In this document: positions 54,541-63,480 of the stretch, piece by piece
How the letters are laid out: every line of letters begins with the position of its first letter
How positions within the stretch are numbered: the first letter of the stretch is position 1
NCBI RefSeq assembly: GCF_030816715.1
Contig: NZ_JAUSYH010000001.1
Location: 1,922,001 to 1,986,000 of the forward strand
From: Streptomyces achromogenes
Lineage (GTDB): Bacteria > Actinomycetota > Actinomycetes > Streptomycetales > Streptomycetaceae
Direction: 5' to 3'
DNA length: 64,000 bases
Translations under genes and position numbers: made by a program
The notes under the pieces: generated by a model
Told to the model about the DNA's origin: nothing
What the model saw: the letters and a program-made list of their open reading frames with translations, nothing else
The model's database searches: none

Positions 54541-55094
54541 ACATGTCCTTCCGGGTCGAGCGGCAGACTGCACAGCGGGCACGGCGGGCGGCCGGCGTTG
54601 ACGACGTCGAGGGCGCGCTTGGCGAAGGCCCTGGCCTGGGAGCCGCTGAGCCGGACCCGCAGCATCGGCGGTCCGTTCTCCTCGTCCTGCAGAAGTTTCT
54701 CCTCGGCCTCCGCGAGGTCCTCCTCGGAGTCCGCCTCGAGTTCCACGAGAGCCTGCGCCTCGACGATCATGCGCTGTTCCTCGCCGTCCCAGGCGAGGGC
54801 CATCGTGCCGACCCGGAACTCCTCCTCGATCGGGGTGTCGAGGGGCGCCGTGTCGGTGTTCTCGGCGGGCGACACGGCGGGTACCGCGGCGCTGCCGCCG
54901 CTGCGCCGGACGACCTCGTCGAGCAGTTCGTCCATCCGCTCGGCGAGTGCGGCGACCTGGGCCTTCTCCAGGGCCACGCTGGTCACCCGGGTACCGGCGG
55001 TGGCCTGGAGGAAGAAAGTACGGCGCCCGGGCAGTCCGACCGTACCGGCCACGAAGCGGTCCGGGGGGTCGTAGAGGAACACCTGACGGGACAC
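54504..55094 (-). CDS. DUF3090 protein (TIGR03847 family)
   Basis: 196 residues, GTG start (VSRQVFLYDPPDRFVAG) with GGAG upstream. An N-terminal beta-rich region (GTVGLPGRRTFFLQATAG) leads into a helix ALEKAQVAALAERMDELLDE. An acidic middle follows, then a C-terminal zinc-finger-like CPLC...C (PPCPLCSLPLDPEGHVCPR). It overlaps the kinase-like gene by 37 bases, so the two are translated together. Function unknown; always found with the kinase-like and phosphatase genes in actinobacteria as far as I recall. Confidence 0.9.
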   Translation of the reverse strand: MSRQVFLYDPPDRFVAGTVGLPGRRTFFLQATAGTRVTSVALEKAQVAALAERMDELLDEVVRRSGGSAAVPAVSPAENTDTAPLDTPIEEEFRVGTMALAWDGEEQRMIVEAQALVELEADSEEDLAEAEEKLLQDEENGPPMLRVRLSGSQARAFAKRALDVVNAGRPPCPLCSLPLDPEGHVCPRQNGYRRGA

Positions 55095-55206
55095 GTCCTG
55101 ATCTCCATGGGAATCGAGGGTCGTCGTGGGTCGGGGGGACGGATGAGGCTCGTCCGTGCGGGTAGGCGCGCCTACGCGAACCGCTTCACCCTACTGCGGC
55201 CGACGA

Positions 55207-55893
55207 TCACGGTGCGCCCGCACCGCCCCCGACCGTGGCGTCCCCGGTCGGCGGCTCCTCGCGCGGTGCGAGGGAGGCGAGGTCGCCGGTGTCGCCGAGA
55301 CGCACGAGAAAGGGGCGCAGCCGGGTGTAACGGATCGCGGTGACGGAACACGGTTCGACGGAGATCCGCTGGAAGAGGTCGAGATGAAGTCCGAGGGCGT
55401 CCGCGACGAGCGACTTGATGATGTCGCCGTGCGAGCACATCAGGTAGACGGCGTCGGCGCCGTGGTCGCGTTCCACGCGCGCGTTCCACTCGCGGACCGC
55501 CTCCGCGGCGCGGGTCTGCATGGCCCGCAGGGACTCCCCGCCGGGGAAGGCGGCGGCAGAGGGGTGCGTCTGCACGACCTCCATCAGCGGCTCGTCCATC
55601 AGCTCGGCGAGCTTGCGGCCGGACCAGTCGCCGTAGTGGCACTCGCCGATCCGCTCGTCGGTGTGCGCGCGCAGGCCGGGGCGGGCGTCGAGGAGGGGCC
55701 GGATCGTCTCCTGGCAGCGCTGCAGGGGGCTCGCGACGACCTCCGCGAGGGGCAGCGCCTCGAGCCTCGCGGGCAGCGTGGCGGCCTGTGCGGCGCCGCG
55801 CTCGTCGAGGGAGACTCCGGGCGTCCAGCCGGCGAGCACGGCGGAGGTGTTGGCGGTGGACCGGCCGTGCCGGACGAGGATCAACGTGGGCAT
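55207..55893 (-). CDS. Histidine phosphatase / phosphomutase-like protein (TIGR03848 family)
   Basis: 228 residues. Phosphoglycerate-mutase superfamily: RHG motif in LILVRHGRSTANTSAVLAGW, the Glu/Cys region RIGECHYGDWSGRKLAELM and the second catalytic His in YLMCSHGDIIKSL. The subgroup (MSMEG_4193-like) is described as a probable phosphomutase or phosphatase working with the adjacent PI-kinase-like and DUF3090 genes. A Pro/Gly tail follows. It is 112 bases upstream of DUF3090 in the same direction and divergent from corA. Confidence 0.92.
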   Translation of the reverse strand: MPTLILVRHGRSTANTSAVLAGWTPGVSLDERGAAQAATLPARLEALPLAEVVASPLQRCQETIRPLLDARPGLRAHTDERIGECHYGDWSGRKLAELMDEPLMEVVQTHPSAAAFPGGESLRAMQTRAAEAVREWNARVERDHGADAVYLMCSHGDIIKSLVADALGLHLDLFQRISVEPCSVTAIRYTRLRPFLVRLGDTGDLASLAPREEPPTGDATVGGGAGAP

Positions 55894-55955
55894 GCGGCCC
55901 AGGGTAGGCGCACGCGCGCGTGTGCCGGTGAGGGTGCGAGGGGAGAATCCGACGC

Positions 55956-56951
55956 GTGATCGTCGACTGTGCCATCTACCGTGACGGGCGCCGCGCAGAG
56001 GGCCCGCAGGACTTCTCCGACGCCGTGGACGAGGCGCGTTCCGCGGGCGGGTTCGTGTGGATCGGGCTGCACGAGCCGACCGAGAAGGAGTTCGACCACG
56101 TCACCCGGGAGTTCGGGCTGCACCCGCTGGCCGTCGAGGACGCGTTGAAGGCGCATCAGCGGCCCAAGCTGGAGGTCTACGACGACTCGCTGTTCCTGGT
56201 GTTCAAGCCGGTCGTCTACGAGCCCGAGAGCGACACCGTCTCCTCCGGCGAGGTGATGGTGTTCCTCGGCGACTCGTTCCTGGTGACCGTCCGGCACGGC
56301 GACGGCGCCCCGCTGGCCGCCGTGCGCCGCCGGCTGGAGGACGAGCCGGAACTGCTCGCCAAGGGTCCGACGTCGGTGGTGTACGCGATCGCCGACGCCA
56401 CCGTGGACCACTACCTGGACGTGGCGACCGAGCTGCAGACCGACCTGGAGGAGCTGGAGACGGAGGTGTTCTCGCCGGACGGCGGCGGTTCGCGGAACAC
56501 CGCGTCGCGGATCTACACCTTCAAACGGCAGATCCTGGAGTTCCGCCGGGCGACCGGCCCCCTGGGGCCGCCGCTGGGCCGGCTGGCCGGCACCGGCGCC
56601 TTCGGTTCGGGCGTGCCGTTCGTGAACGACAAGGCGCGGCCCTTCTTCCGTGATGTCCACGATCACCTCACGCGCGTGAACGAGTCGGTGGAGGGGCTGG
56701 ACCGGCTGGTGTCGGACATCCTGTCGGCGCATCTGGCGCAGATGAGCGTCCGGCAGAACGACGACATGCGGAAGATCTCGGCGTGGGCCGCGATGGCCGC
56801 CGTCCCCACCATGATCGCGGGGATCTACGGCATGAACTTCGAGCACATGCCGGAACTTCACTGGGTGTGGTCGTATCCGGCGGTCATCGCGGTGATGGGC
56901 GTGCTCGAAGTGCTGCTGTACCGGCTGTTCAAGCGGCGCGGCTGGCTGTAG
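55956..56951 (+). CDS. corA: CorA-type magnesium/cobalt transporter
   Basis: 331 residues, GTG start. Long cytoplasmic alpha/beta and helical domain, then two membrane helices at the C terminus with the pore motif YGMNFEHMPELHW (GMN at about 292) and basic tail LFKRRGW. Pentameric Mg channel by family. Divergent from the phosphatase gene; convergent with the ferritin-like gene. Confidence 0.93.
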   Translation: MIVDCAIYRDGRRAEGPQDFSDAVDEARSAGGFVWIGLHEPTEKEFDHVTREFGLHPLAVEDALKAHQRPKLEVYDDSLFLVFKPVVYEPESDTVSSGEVMVFLGDSFLVTVRHGDGAPLAAVRRRLEDEPELLAKGPTSVVYAIADATVDHYLDVATELQTDLEELETEVFSPDGGGSRNTASRIYTFKRQILEFRRATGPLGPPLGRLAGTGAFGSGVPFVNDKARPFFRDVHDHLTRVNESVEGLDRLVSDILSAHLAQMSVRQNDDMRKISAWAAMAAVPTMIAGIYGMNFEHMPELHWVWSYPAVIAVMGVLEVLLYRLFKRRGWL

Positions 56952-56960
56952 GCACGGCGC

Positions 56961-57009
56961 GGCCGGCTCCGGCTGTGGGCCCGGCCGGCTCCGGCTGTGG
57001 GCCCGGCCG
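56961..57009. repeat. Two tandem copies of a 22-base unit
   Basis: Two exact 22-base copies (56961-56982 and 56983-57004) beginning GGCCGGCTCCGGCTG, plus five bases of a third. It is in the short space between convergent corA and the ferritin-like gene. Confidence 0.75.
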
Positions 57010-57030
57010 TCCGGCCTGCCGGTGGCCGGC

Positions 57031-57819
57031 TCAGGCGAACTCGGCGGCGGTGGTCGCCGGGCCGCCGAGCGCGTCACGGCGCTCGGGCATCTTCAGGGAC
57101 ACCATGCGCCGCCAGCCGGCGACCCGCTCCCACGCGTACACGGCGTGGATGCCGGCCGCGAGGACGGCCGACTTCGCCCTCGGCCAGCCGAGGATCCGGC
57201 CCATGTGGTCCATGACCGCGAGGCTGACGTCCCGGTAGACGCGGATCTCGGCGAGCGCGCAGGCCCGAAGGGTGCGCTGGATGACGCGGCCGTGGCCCGC
57301 GCGGGCGAAGCGCAGCAGTTCCTCGTGGCAGTAGGCGAGGTGGTTGTCCTCGTCGTTCGAGATCATCTTCACCGCGCGGCCGATGTCCGGGTGGTCGGCG
57401 AAGTGCTTGCGCAGCAGTTCCATCTGCTCGGAGGCGCGCTGTTCGGTGACCCGGCTGTGGGCGAGGTAGGTGACGATGTCGGCCACGCTCAGCGGCTTGT
57501 CGGCGGTCAGGCGGTCGTGGGCGAGCCCGATGCCGCCCCGCTCCAGGAGCATCGTGTAGTCGGTCTCCGGCGGTACGGGGACGGGGGCCAGGCCGCGCTT
57601 GCTCATCAGCGCGCCGAAGATCCGCCCGTGCTTGTCCTCGTCTGCGCCGTGGCGGGCGATCCTGGGGGCGAGGTCGCGTTCGCTCTGCGGAACGAGCGCC
57701 GCGATCCGGGCGTTCTCCCAGCCGCCCTGCGACTCACCGCCGGCGGCGATGGAACAGAACAGTGCGAAGGACTCGTCGTCGTCGATGATCTCCTGGAACA
57801 GACTCTTGGCCGAAAGCAC
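57031..57819 (-). CDS. Ferritin-like domain protein
   Basis: 262 residues from GTG 57819 (VLSAKSLFQEIIDDDESF), with GGAGAGG upstream; ATGs at 57840 and 57879 are possible but lack a ribosome site. A four-helix di-iron-like arrangement is suggested by HGADEDKHGRIFGAL and SNDEDNHLAYCHEELLRF (Glu/Asp-x-x-His pairs). Annotated in relatives as a ferritin-like protein. Iron ligation and function are inferred. Confidence 0.8.
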   Translation of the reverse strand: MLSAKSLFQEIIDDDESFALFCSIAAGGESQGGWENARIAALVPQSERDLAPRIARHGADEDKHGRIFGALMSKRGLAPVPVPPETDYTMLLERGGIGLAHDRLTADKPLSVADIVTYLAHSRVTEQRASEQMELLRKHFADHPDIGRAVKMISNDEDNHLAYCHEELLRFARAGHGRVIQRTLRACALAEIRVYRDVSLAVMDHMGRILGWPRAKSAVLAAGIHAVYAWERVAGWRRMVSLKMPERRDALGGPATTAAEFA

Positions 57820-57994
57820 TCGTCGATCACCTCTCCGCATGACACGCGATCCCGTGGCATTCCATGCGGAACGAGTCAAATGCGGCGGCGACGAGGGTGC
57901 AACAGCTGTGCCGGACGGCTCCGCCGAACGGGGGATCCCGGGAGTCCGGCGCGGAGGCGTAACCGCGCGGCGCGCGGCGCGTTGTTCCCCGTGA

Positions 57995-58035
57995 CGGCCG
58001 TGGCGGGGAAGACCCCCGAGCCCCCACCACGGCCG
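57995..58035 (-). terminator. Hairpin after the LLM oxidoreductase gene
   Basis: CGGCCGTGGCGGGG (57995-58008) pairs with CCCCCACCACGGCCG (58021-58035) with a small bulge and a 12-base loop, 16 bases past the stop. Confidence 0.7.
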
Positions 58036-58050
58036 CAGACCTTCCCCCGG

Positions 58051-59106
58051 CTATGCCAGACCGGCGAGTTCCAGTGCCTGGGTGCCCGCCCGCAGCGAGG
58101 CGAGGCGCTCCTCCAGGGTGAACCCGGCGGGGGCCAGCGTGAGGGTGGTGACGCCGGCCGCCGCATAGGCCTTCATGCGGTCGGCGATCCGCTCCACCGA
58201 GCCCAGCAGGGTCGTCTGGTCGATCAGCTGGTGCGGGACGGCGGCCGCCGCGCCCTGCTTGTCGCCGGCCAGGTACTTGTCCTGGATCTCGGCCGCCGCC
58301 TGCTCGTAGCCCATGCGCTGGGCGAGCTGGTTGTAGAAGTTCTGCTTGCGGCTGCCCATGCCGCCGACGTACAGCGCGGTGTAGGGGCGGAAGGTGTCGG
58401 CGAGCCGCTCGACGTCCTTGTCCTCGCCGAGCGCGAGCGGCAGCGTGGGGCAGACGTCGAAGCCGTCGAGGGTCTTGCCGGCCTTCTGGCGGCCGGCCCG
58501 CAGGTAGGTGATCGCGGTGTCCTCGAGGTGGTCGGCGGACGGGAAGATCAGCAGCGCCCCGTCCGCGATCTCGCCGGTCTGCTCCAGGTTCTTCGGGCCG
58601 ATCGCCGCGATGTACAGCGGGATGTGCTCGCGCTCCGGGTGCACGGTCAGCTTGATCGGCTTGCCCGGTCCGCCGGGCAGCGGCAGCGTCCAGTGCGCGC
58701 CCTCGTACGACAGCCGCTCGCGCGTCATGGCCTTGCGGACGATCTCGACGTACTCGCGCGTGCGGGACAGCGGCTTGTCGAACTTGACGCCGTACCAGCC
58801 CTCGGACACCTGCGGGCCGGAGACGCCGAGGCCCAGGCGGAAGCGGCCGCCGGACAGGGAGTCGAGGGTGGCGGCGGTCATCGCGGTCATCGCGGGCTGG
58901 CGGGCCGGGATCTGGAAGATGGCCGAGCCGACGTCGATCCGCTCGGTCTGCGCGGCGACCCAGGTGAGCACGGTGGCCGCGTCCGATCCGTAGGCCTCGG
59001 CGGCCCAGCAGACGGCGTACCCGAGGCGGTCGGCCTCCTGGGCTACGGCGAGGTTGTCGCCGTCCATTCCGGCACCCCAGTAGCCGAGGTTGATCCCGAG
59101 CTGCAT
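58051..59106 (-). CDS. LLM-class F420-dependent oxidoreductase
   Basis: 351 residues. Luciferase-like TIM barrel: MQLGINLGYWGAGMDGDN, IDVGSAIFQIPARQPAMTAM, RFRLGLGVSGPQVSEGWYG. The subfamily with these blocks uses cofactor F420, common in Streptomyces. The substrate is unknown. It is transcribed away from the aldo/keto reductase gene and may share its promoter region (59107-59290). Confidence 0.92.
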   Translation of the reverse strand: MQLGINLGYWGAGMDGDNLAVAQEADRLGYAVCWAAEAYGSDAATVLTWVAAQTERIDVGSAIFQIPARQPAMTAMTAATLDSLSGGRFRLGLGVSGPQVSEGWYGVKFDKPLSRTREYVEIVRKAMTRERLSYEGAHWTLPLPGGPGKPIKLTVHPEREHIPLYIAAIGPKNLEQTGEIADGALLIFPSADHLEDTAITYLRAGRQKAGKTLDGFDVCPTLPLALGEDKDVERLADTFRPYTALYVGGMGSRKQNFYNQLAQRMGYEQAAAEIQDKYLAGDKQGAAAAVPHQLIDQTTLLGSVERIADRMKAYAAAGVTTLTLAPAGFTLEERLASLRAGTQALELAGLA

Positions 59107-59290
59107 GGCCGATCCCCTTACTCATCAGTAACGACGCTGTTCCGCAGACCTTAGCGCGGCGGGGGACGGCCGGGGTCGCGTGGAGCGCGGCCGGGGCCGC
59201 CGCCTGCGGCGACCCCGGCCGCCCCGGTCCGGGGATCCGGTTGTCCACAGGCAACCCACTGCCCAGTTCTGGCCAGTAATCTCGGCGTCC

Positions 59291-60277
59291 ATGGAGCAGA
59301 GGCATCTCGGCCGCACCGGCCTGCGCGTGTCCCGTATCGGGCTCGGCACCCTGACCTGGGGCCGCGACACCGACGAGCACGACGCCGCGGACGTCATGAA
59401 GACGTTCTGGGAGGCGGGCGGGACCCTCGTCGACACGGCCGACGTGTACGGGGACGGGGACGCCGAGTACCTGCTCGGGAGGCTCCTGGACGGTCTGGTG
59501 CCGCGCCGGGACCTGATCATCTCGACCAAGGCGGGCGGCGTGCCCGACCCGGACCGCCGCTTCGACGGTTCGCGCGGCCACCTCCTCGCCGCCCTCGACG
59601 CCTCGCTGGCCCGGCTCGGCACGGACCACGTCGATCTGTGGCAGGTGCACGCCTTCGACCCGGACACCCCGCTGGAGGAGACACTGCAGGCCCTCGACAT
59701 CGCCGTCGCCAGCGGTCGCGCCCGCTACGCCGGGGTCTCCAACTTCTGCGGCTGGCAGCTCGCCAAGGCGGCGACCTGGCAGCTCTGCGCTCCGGGCACG
59801 CGGACGCGGCTCGCGGCGACGCAGATGGAGTACTCGCTGCTGCAGCGCGGCATCGAGCGCGAGGTGCTGCCGGCCGCGCTGGACCTGGGCATCGGTCTGC
59901 TGCCCTCCTCTCCGCTGGGCCGCGGCGTGCTCACCGGCAAGTACCGCGGCGACGCCCTGCCGCCGGACTCGCGGGGCGCCTCCGACCACTTCGGGCTCTT
60001 CGTCGAGCCGTACCTCGACGACACCGCGAGCCGCATCGTGGACGCCGTGTCCACCGCCGCGGACGGGCTGGCGGTGACACCGCTGCAGGTCGCCCTCGCC
60101 TGGGTCCGCGACCGTCCCGGGGTGGCCGCCCCGATCGTCGGCGCGCGCAACGCGCAGCAGCTCACGGCGGCTTTGTCAGTGGAGGCGCTTAGTCTTCCCG
60201 ACGAGATCTGCCGGGCGCTCGACGATGTGTCGGCGCCCGTGCACCGCTATCCCGATCACGACTGGAGCACGCTGTGA
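59291..60277 (+). CDS. Aldo/keto reductase
   Basis: 328 residues. AKR barrel: MEQRHLGRTGLRVSRIGLGT, catalytic Asp and Tyr in VDTADVYGDGDAEYLLG, Lys in DLIISTKAGG and His in DLWQVHAFD. C-terminal cofactor region PIVGARNAQQL. The complete tetrad predicts an active NADPH-dependent reductase; substrate unknown. Its stop overlaps the next start (GTGA), so it is coupled to the RecD-like gene. Confidence 0.93.
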   Translation: MEQRHLGRTGLRVSRIGLGTLTWGRDTDEHDAADVMKTFWEAGGTLVDTADVYGDGDAEYLLGRLLDGLVPRRDLIISTKAGGVPDPDRRFDGSRGHLLAALDASLARLGTDHVDLWQVHAFDPDTPLEETLQALDIAVASGRARYAGVSNFCGWQLAKAATWQLCAPGTRTRLAATQMEYSLLQRGIEREVLPAALDLGIGLLPSSPLGRGVLTGKYRGDALPPDSRGASDHFGLFVEPYLDDTASRIVDAVSTAADGLAVTPLQVALAWVRDRPGVAAPIVGARNAQQLTAALSVEALSLPDEICRALDDVSAPVHRYPDHDWSTL

Positions 60278-62676
60278 GCACGGAGCCGGAGCCCCGGGAC
60301 ACGACGGAGAACACCGGACCGGGGACGCCGCGGAGCACCGGACGCCCCGCGACACCGGACGACGCCGGGACGGCGGAACCGCCCGCAGCCGCCGAAGAGG
60401 CGGCCGGCGCGCAGCCGGAGGGCGCGGACCCCGAGGGCGCGGAGGCTGCGAGTGCGGAGGCTGACGGCACCGAGGCTGACGGCGCGGAGCCCGCTGCCGA
60501 CGGGACCGCCCGCGAGACCGGGGGCGAAGGGGCGGACGGCGCGGCCGAGGCCTCGGGGACCGCGGACTCCGGTGACGGGGAGGCGGCCGGGCAGCTCTCG
60601 GAGGCCCAGGCCGAGTTGGCGGCGCAGAAGCTCGAACGGGACCGGATCGAGCGGCGGAAGGCCGAGAAGGCCGCGCCCATCACCGCCGGGGCCAAGCTGA
60701 GCGGGAAGGCCGCCGACCTGCTGGCGGCCGTGCGCGCCGTGGAGGGCGGCGCGAAGCCCCCGGCCACCGTGTTCGACGCCCCGGAAGCCGCCCCGCGCCG
60801 TGCCGCCCCGGAGCCCGTGCGCCGCCCGCAGCAGGTGCCCGCCGGGGTCGCCGGACCGGCGGCGCCGGCCCCGGACGCCGTCGAGGACGTGCGGCGCGCG
60901 CTGACCGACGGCGGTGCGCCCGAGGCGCTCGCCCCGCAGACCGCCGCCGCACTCGGCGAGGGTGCCGGGCGCCGGCTCCGCGAGGACCCGTGGCAACTCC
61001 TGCGCGTGGCCGGTGTGCGCCCCGAGCAGGCCGACGGGTTCGCGCGGGCGCTGCTCGGCCCGGACTGCTCCCCCGACGACGAGCGGCGCGGCCGCGCGGT
61101 CACCGTGTGGCTCCTCGAGCAGGCCGCCCTGGCCGGTCACACCGCCCTCGACCTGCCGGCGCTCACCGCGGCCCTCGGCAGGCAGTCCGTGCCGGACGCG
61201 GAGACGGCCGTACAGAACACGCTGGCCGAGGGCGAGGCCCTCGCCTTCCAGGACGCCCTGGACGAGCCGGGCGCCGGGCGGCCGGCCTCGGCGCCTGGTC
61301 AGTCGCCGGCTCCGGTGCCGGAGGCGGACGCCGACGAGGACGAGGACGAGGCGAGCCGGCCGGTTCGCGTCCTGGTCGGACTGGAGCGTCACGCGCTCGC
61401 GGAGGAGAGCCTCGCCGACGCGCTGGCCCGCGTGGTCAACTCGCCGGCGAACAACTCCGCCGCAGCGTGGGAGCCGGCGGCGGCCGCCGCGACCGGCGGC
61501 ACGGCCGAGCTGATCCGCGCCGTCGCCGGAAACGGTCTGGTGCTGCACACCGGCGGCGAGGCCGCCCGCGCCGAACCGGCCGCGCTGCTCACCGCGGCCC
61601 GGACGCTGGGCCTGCGCGCGGTCGCGGCCTGCCACACGCCCGACGGACGGCGCCGCCTCGCGGCTCTCCTCGGCGAGGAGGGCGGCGCGGGACCCGGCGA
61701 CGACCGTTCGGTCGTGACCGTCCGCGGTCTGCTCTCGGGGGCCGAGGGGCCCGGCCGGGACGTCGAGGGCGCCTTCGCCCTCGACCTGCTGGTCGTGCTC
61801 GACGCACCGCAACTCGACGTGGAGAGCGCCGCGATGCTGGCGGAGTCGCTGCCGGACGGGGCGCGGCTGGTGCTCAGCGGGGATCCGGGAGTGCTCTGGT
61901 CCGCGGGCCCGGGGCGGGTCTTCGCCGACCTGCTCGCGGCGCGGGTGAGTCCACAGATCGCCTCACGGACGCCCGATCCGGGTCCGATCGGCGAGCTCGT
62001 CTCGGGCGTCGGCATCGGTGAGCTCAACCAGGTGGACGCGCCCGGCAAGGAGATCGTCGTCGTGCCGGTGCGGGACGCCGGAGAGGCCGTGCACCGGACC
62101 GTGCAGCTGCTGGCCGAGTCGGTGCCGCGGGCCTTCGGGATCGCGCCCGAGGAGGCCGTGGTGATCACTCCGGGCCACGGCGGCGCGGCCGGCACGCGCG
62201 CGCTCAACGCCGCCCTGAAGGAACGGCTCAATCCGGGCCCCGGCCGCTTCGGCGGGTTCGACCCCGGCGACCGGGTCGCCTACTCCCCCGAGCCGGGCCG
62301 TACGGTGCCGGGCCGGGTGGTGACGGCCGACGCCGACGGGCTGCACCTTTCGTGCGCCGAGGGCTCCGTGGTCGTACCGAGAGAGCGGGTGGAGCAGGCC
62401 GTGCGCCACGGGTGGGCGCTGACCGCGCACCAGGCGGTGGGCAGCCGCTGGCCCGCGGCGGTCGTGGTGCTGCCCGGGGATGCCGCGCAGGCCCTCTCCC
62501 GCCCCTGGGTGTACACGGCCTTCGGACGGGCGGAGCGCCATCTCTCCGTGGTGCACGGCGTCGAACAGGCCCTCGCGCGGGCCGTCGCCGAGGTCCCCGC
62601 GAAGCGTCGTACCACCCGGCTGCCGGTGCTGCTGCGCACCCAGGTCCCGGCGGCCGCCGGGCAGGCCCCGGTCTGA
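60274..62676 (+). CDS. RecD2-like helicase-fold protein with degenerate motifs
   Basis: 800 residues, GTG overlapping the previous stop. The first 150 residues are Ala/Glu/Gly-rich and disordered. A helix-hairpin-helix-like region follows (REDPWQLLRVAGVRPEQADG). The RecD core can be traced but is altered: where Walker A is expected (about 395-430) there is only NSPANNSAAAWEP to VLHTGGEAARAEP with no GxxxxGK[ST]; the Walker B equivalent is LDLLVVLDAPQLDVESAAML (Asp-Ala for Asp-Glu); motif III is LVLSGDPGVLWSAGPGRVFA; the final block is WALTAHQAVGSRWPAAVVVL then VYTAFGRAERHLSVV. It is probably a pseudo-helicase: DNA binding plausible, ATP-driven unwinding unlikely. Confidence 0.82.
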   Translation: MSTEPEPRDTTENTGPGTPRSTGRPATPDDAGTAEPPAAAEEAAGAQPEGADPEGAEAASAEADGTEADGAEPAADGTARETGGEGADGAAEASGTADSGDGEAAGQLSEAQAELAAQKLERDRIERRKAEKAAPITAGAKLSGKAADLLAAVRAVEGGAKPPATVFDAPEAAPRRAAPEPVRRPQQVPAGVAGPAAPAPDAVEDVRRALTDGGAPEALAPQTAAALGEGAGRRLREDPWQLLRVAGVRPEQADGFARALLGPDCSPDDERRGRAVTVWLLEQAALAGHTALDLPALTAALGRQSVPDAETAVQNTLAEGEALAFQDALDEPGAGRPASAPGQSPAPVPEADADEDEDEASRPVRVLVGLERHALAEESLADALARVVNSPANNSAAAWEPAAAAATGGTAELIRAVAGNGLVLHTGGEAARAEPAALLTAARTLGLRAVAACHTPDGRRRLAALLGEEGGAGPGDDRSVVTVRGLLSGAEGPGRDVEGAFALDLLVVLDAPQLDVESAAMLAESLPDGARLVLSGDPGVLWSAGPGRVFADLLAARVSPQIASRTPDPGPIGELVSGVGIGELNQVDAPGKEIVVVPVRDAGEAVHRTVQLLAESVPRAFGIAPEEAVVITPGHGGAAGTRALNAALKERLNPGPGRFGGFDPGDRVAYSPEPGRTVPGRVVTADADGLHLSCAEGSVVVPRERVEQAVRHGWALTAHQAVGSRWPAAVVVLPGDAAQALSRPWVYTAFGRAERHLSVVHGVEQALARAVAEVPAKRRTTRLPVLLRTQVPAAAGQAPV

Positions 62677-62755
62677 CGCGGACGGCGGCGGCCGCTCAGG
62701 GTCTCCCCTGCGCGACCGCCGCCGTCGGTGGTTCACCAAAGCAGCCTGCTGCCGG

Positions 62756-63433
62756 TCAGCGATCCGTGTCGAGCGTCTCCAGCTCTTCCTCCTCGAGCCC
62801 GTCCACGAGATCGTCGTCGGCGTCGTCGTCGAGGTCGTCGAAGACCGAGCTGACGTCGAAGCGGCAGATCACGCGCCCCGGGTCGGGCTGGTCGAACGGC
62901 GTCTCCAGCCACTCCCCGGGGTCGGCCGGGTCGTCGGCGGCCAGCACCCACAGCGTCGAGTCGGCCTCCTCGAGGCCGAACTCCTTGTGCCGGGAGGCGA
63001 TCTCGTCCGGTTCGAACTCGCCGAACAGGATGCCCAGCGCCCCGTGCACGGTGGCCGAGACCTCGGCGCCCGTTCCCTCGTCCTCCGCCGCCTCCACCCG
63101 CTGCGCCTGCGCCATCAGCCGCTGGGGCTCCGCGACGGCGTAGTCGCGGCGGATCAGCACGCTCAGAGCGTTCGGCTCCTCGGGGCCCTCGTACGGCGGC
63201 AGGGAGTCCTCCGCACCGGGGATCTCGAAGGGCGTGACCTCGTCGTAGCGGTCGTAGAGCAGTTCGTCGTAGACCTCGGCGGCGGCGGCCAGCTCGTTGA
63301 ACGCCTCGTAGACGCCCGGGTCGTCCTCTCCCGTCCTGCGTTCGACCGCGGCCAGGTGGCGGTCGAGCGCGGTCTTGACCGCCTCGGCGGCGGCGCGTAC
63401 CTCGGCAGCGGTGGGCTGCGCAGCATCAGACAT
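62756..63433 (-). CDS. Acidic protein of unknown function
   Basis: 225 residues from ATG 63433 (MSDAAQPTAAEVRAAAEA). Mostly helical, with AFNELAAAAEVYDELLYDRY and ALGILFGEFEPDEIASRHKE. The end is strongly acidic (DDLDDDADDDLVDGLEEEE). No family I can name with certainty; related proteins occur at this position in Streptomyces. Divergent from the small DUF5703 gene 47 bases away. Confidence 0.8.
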   Translation of the reverse strand: MSDAAQPTAAEVRAAAEAVKTALDRHLAAVERRTGEDDPGVYEAFNELAAAAEVYDELLYDRYDEVTPFEIPGAEDSLPPYEGPEEPNALSVLIRRDYAVAEPQRLMAQAQRVEAAEDEGTGAEVSATVHGALGILFGEFEPDEIASRHKEFGLEEADSTLWVLAADDPADPGEWLETPFDQPDPGRVICRFDVSSVFDDLDDDADDDLVDGLEEEELETLDTDR

Positions 63434-63480
63434 AGTGCAGACGCTATCCGTACCGGGCCCCAGCCCGCACAATAGATGCG

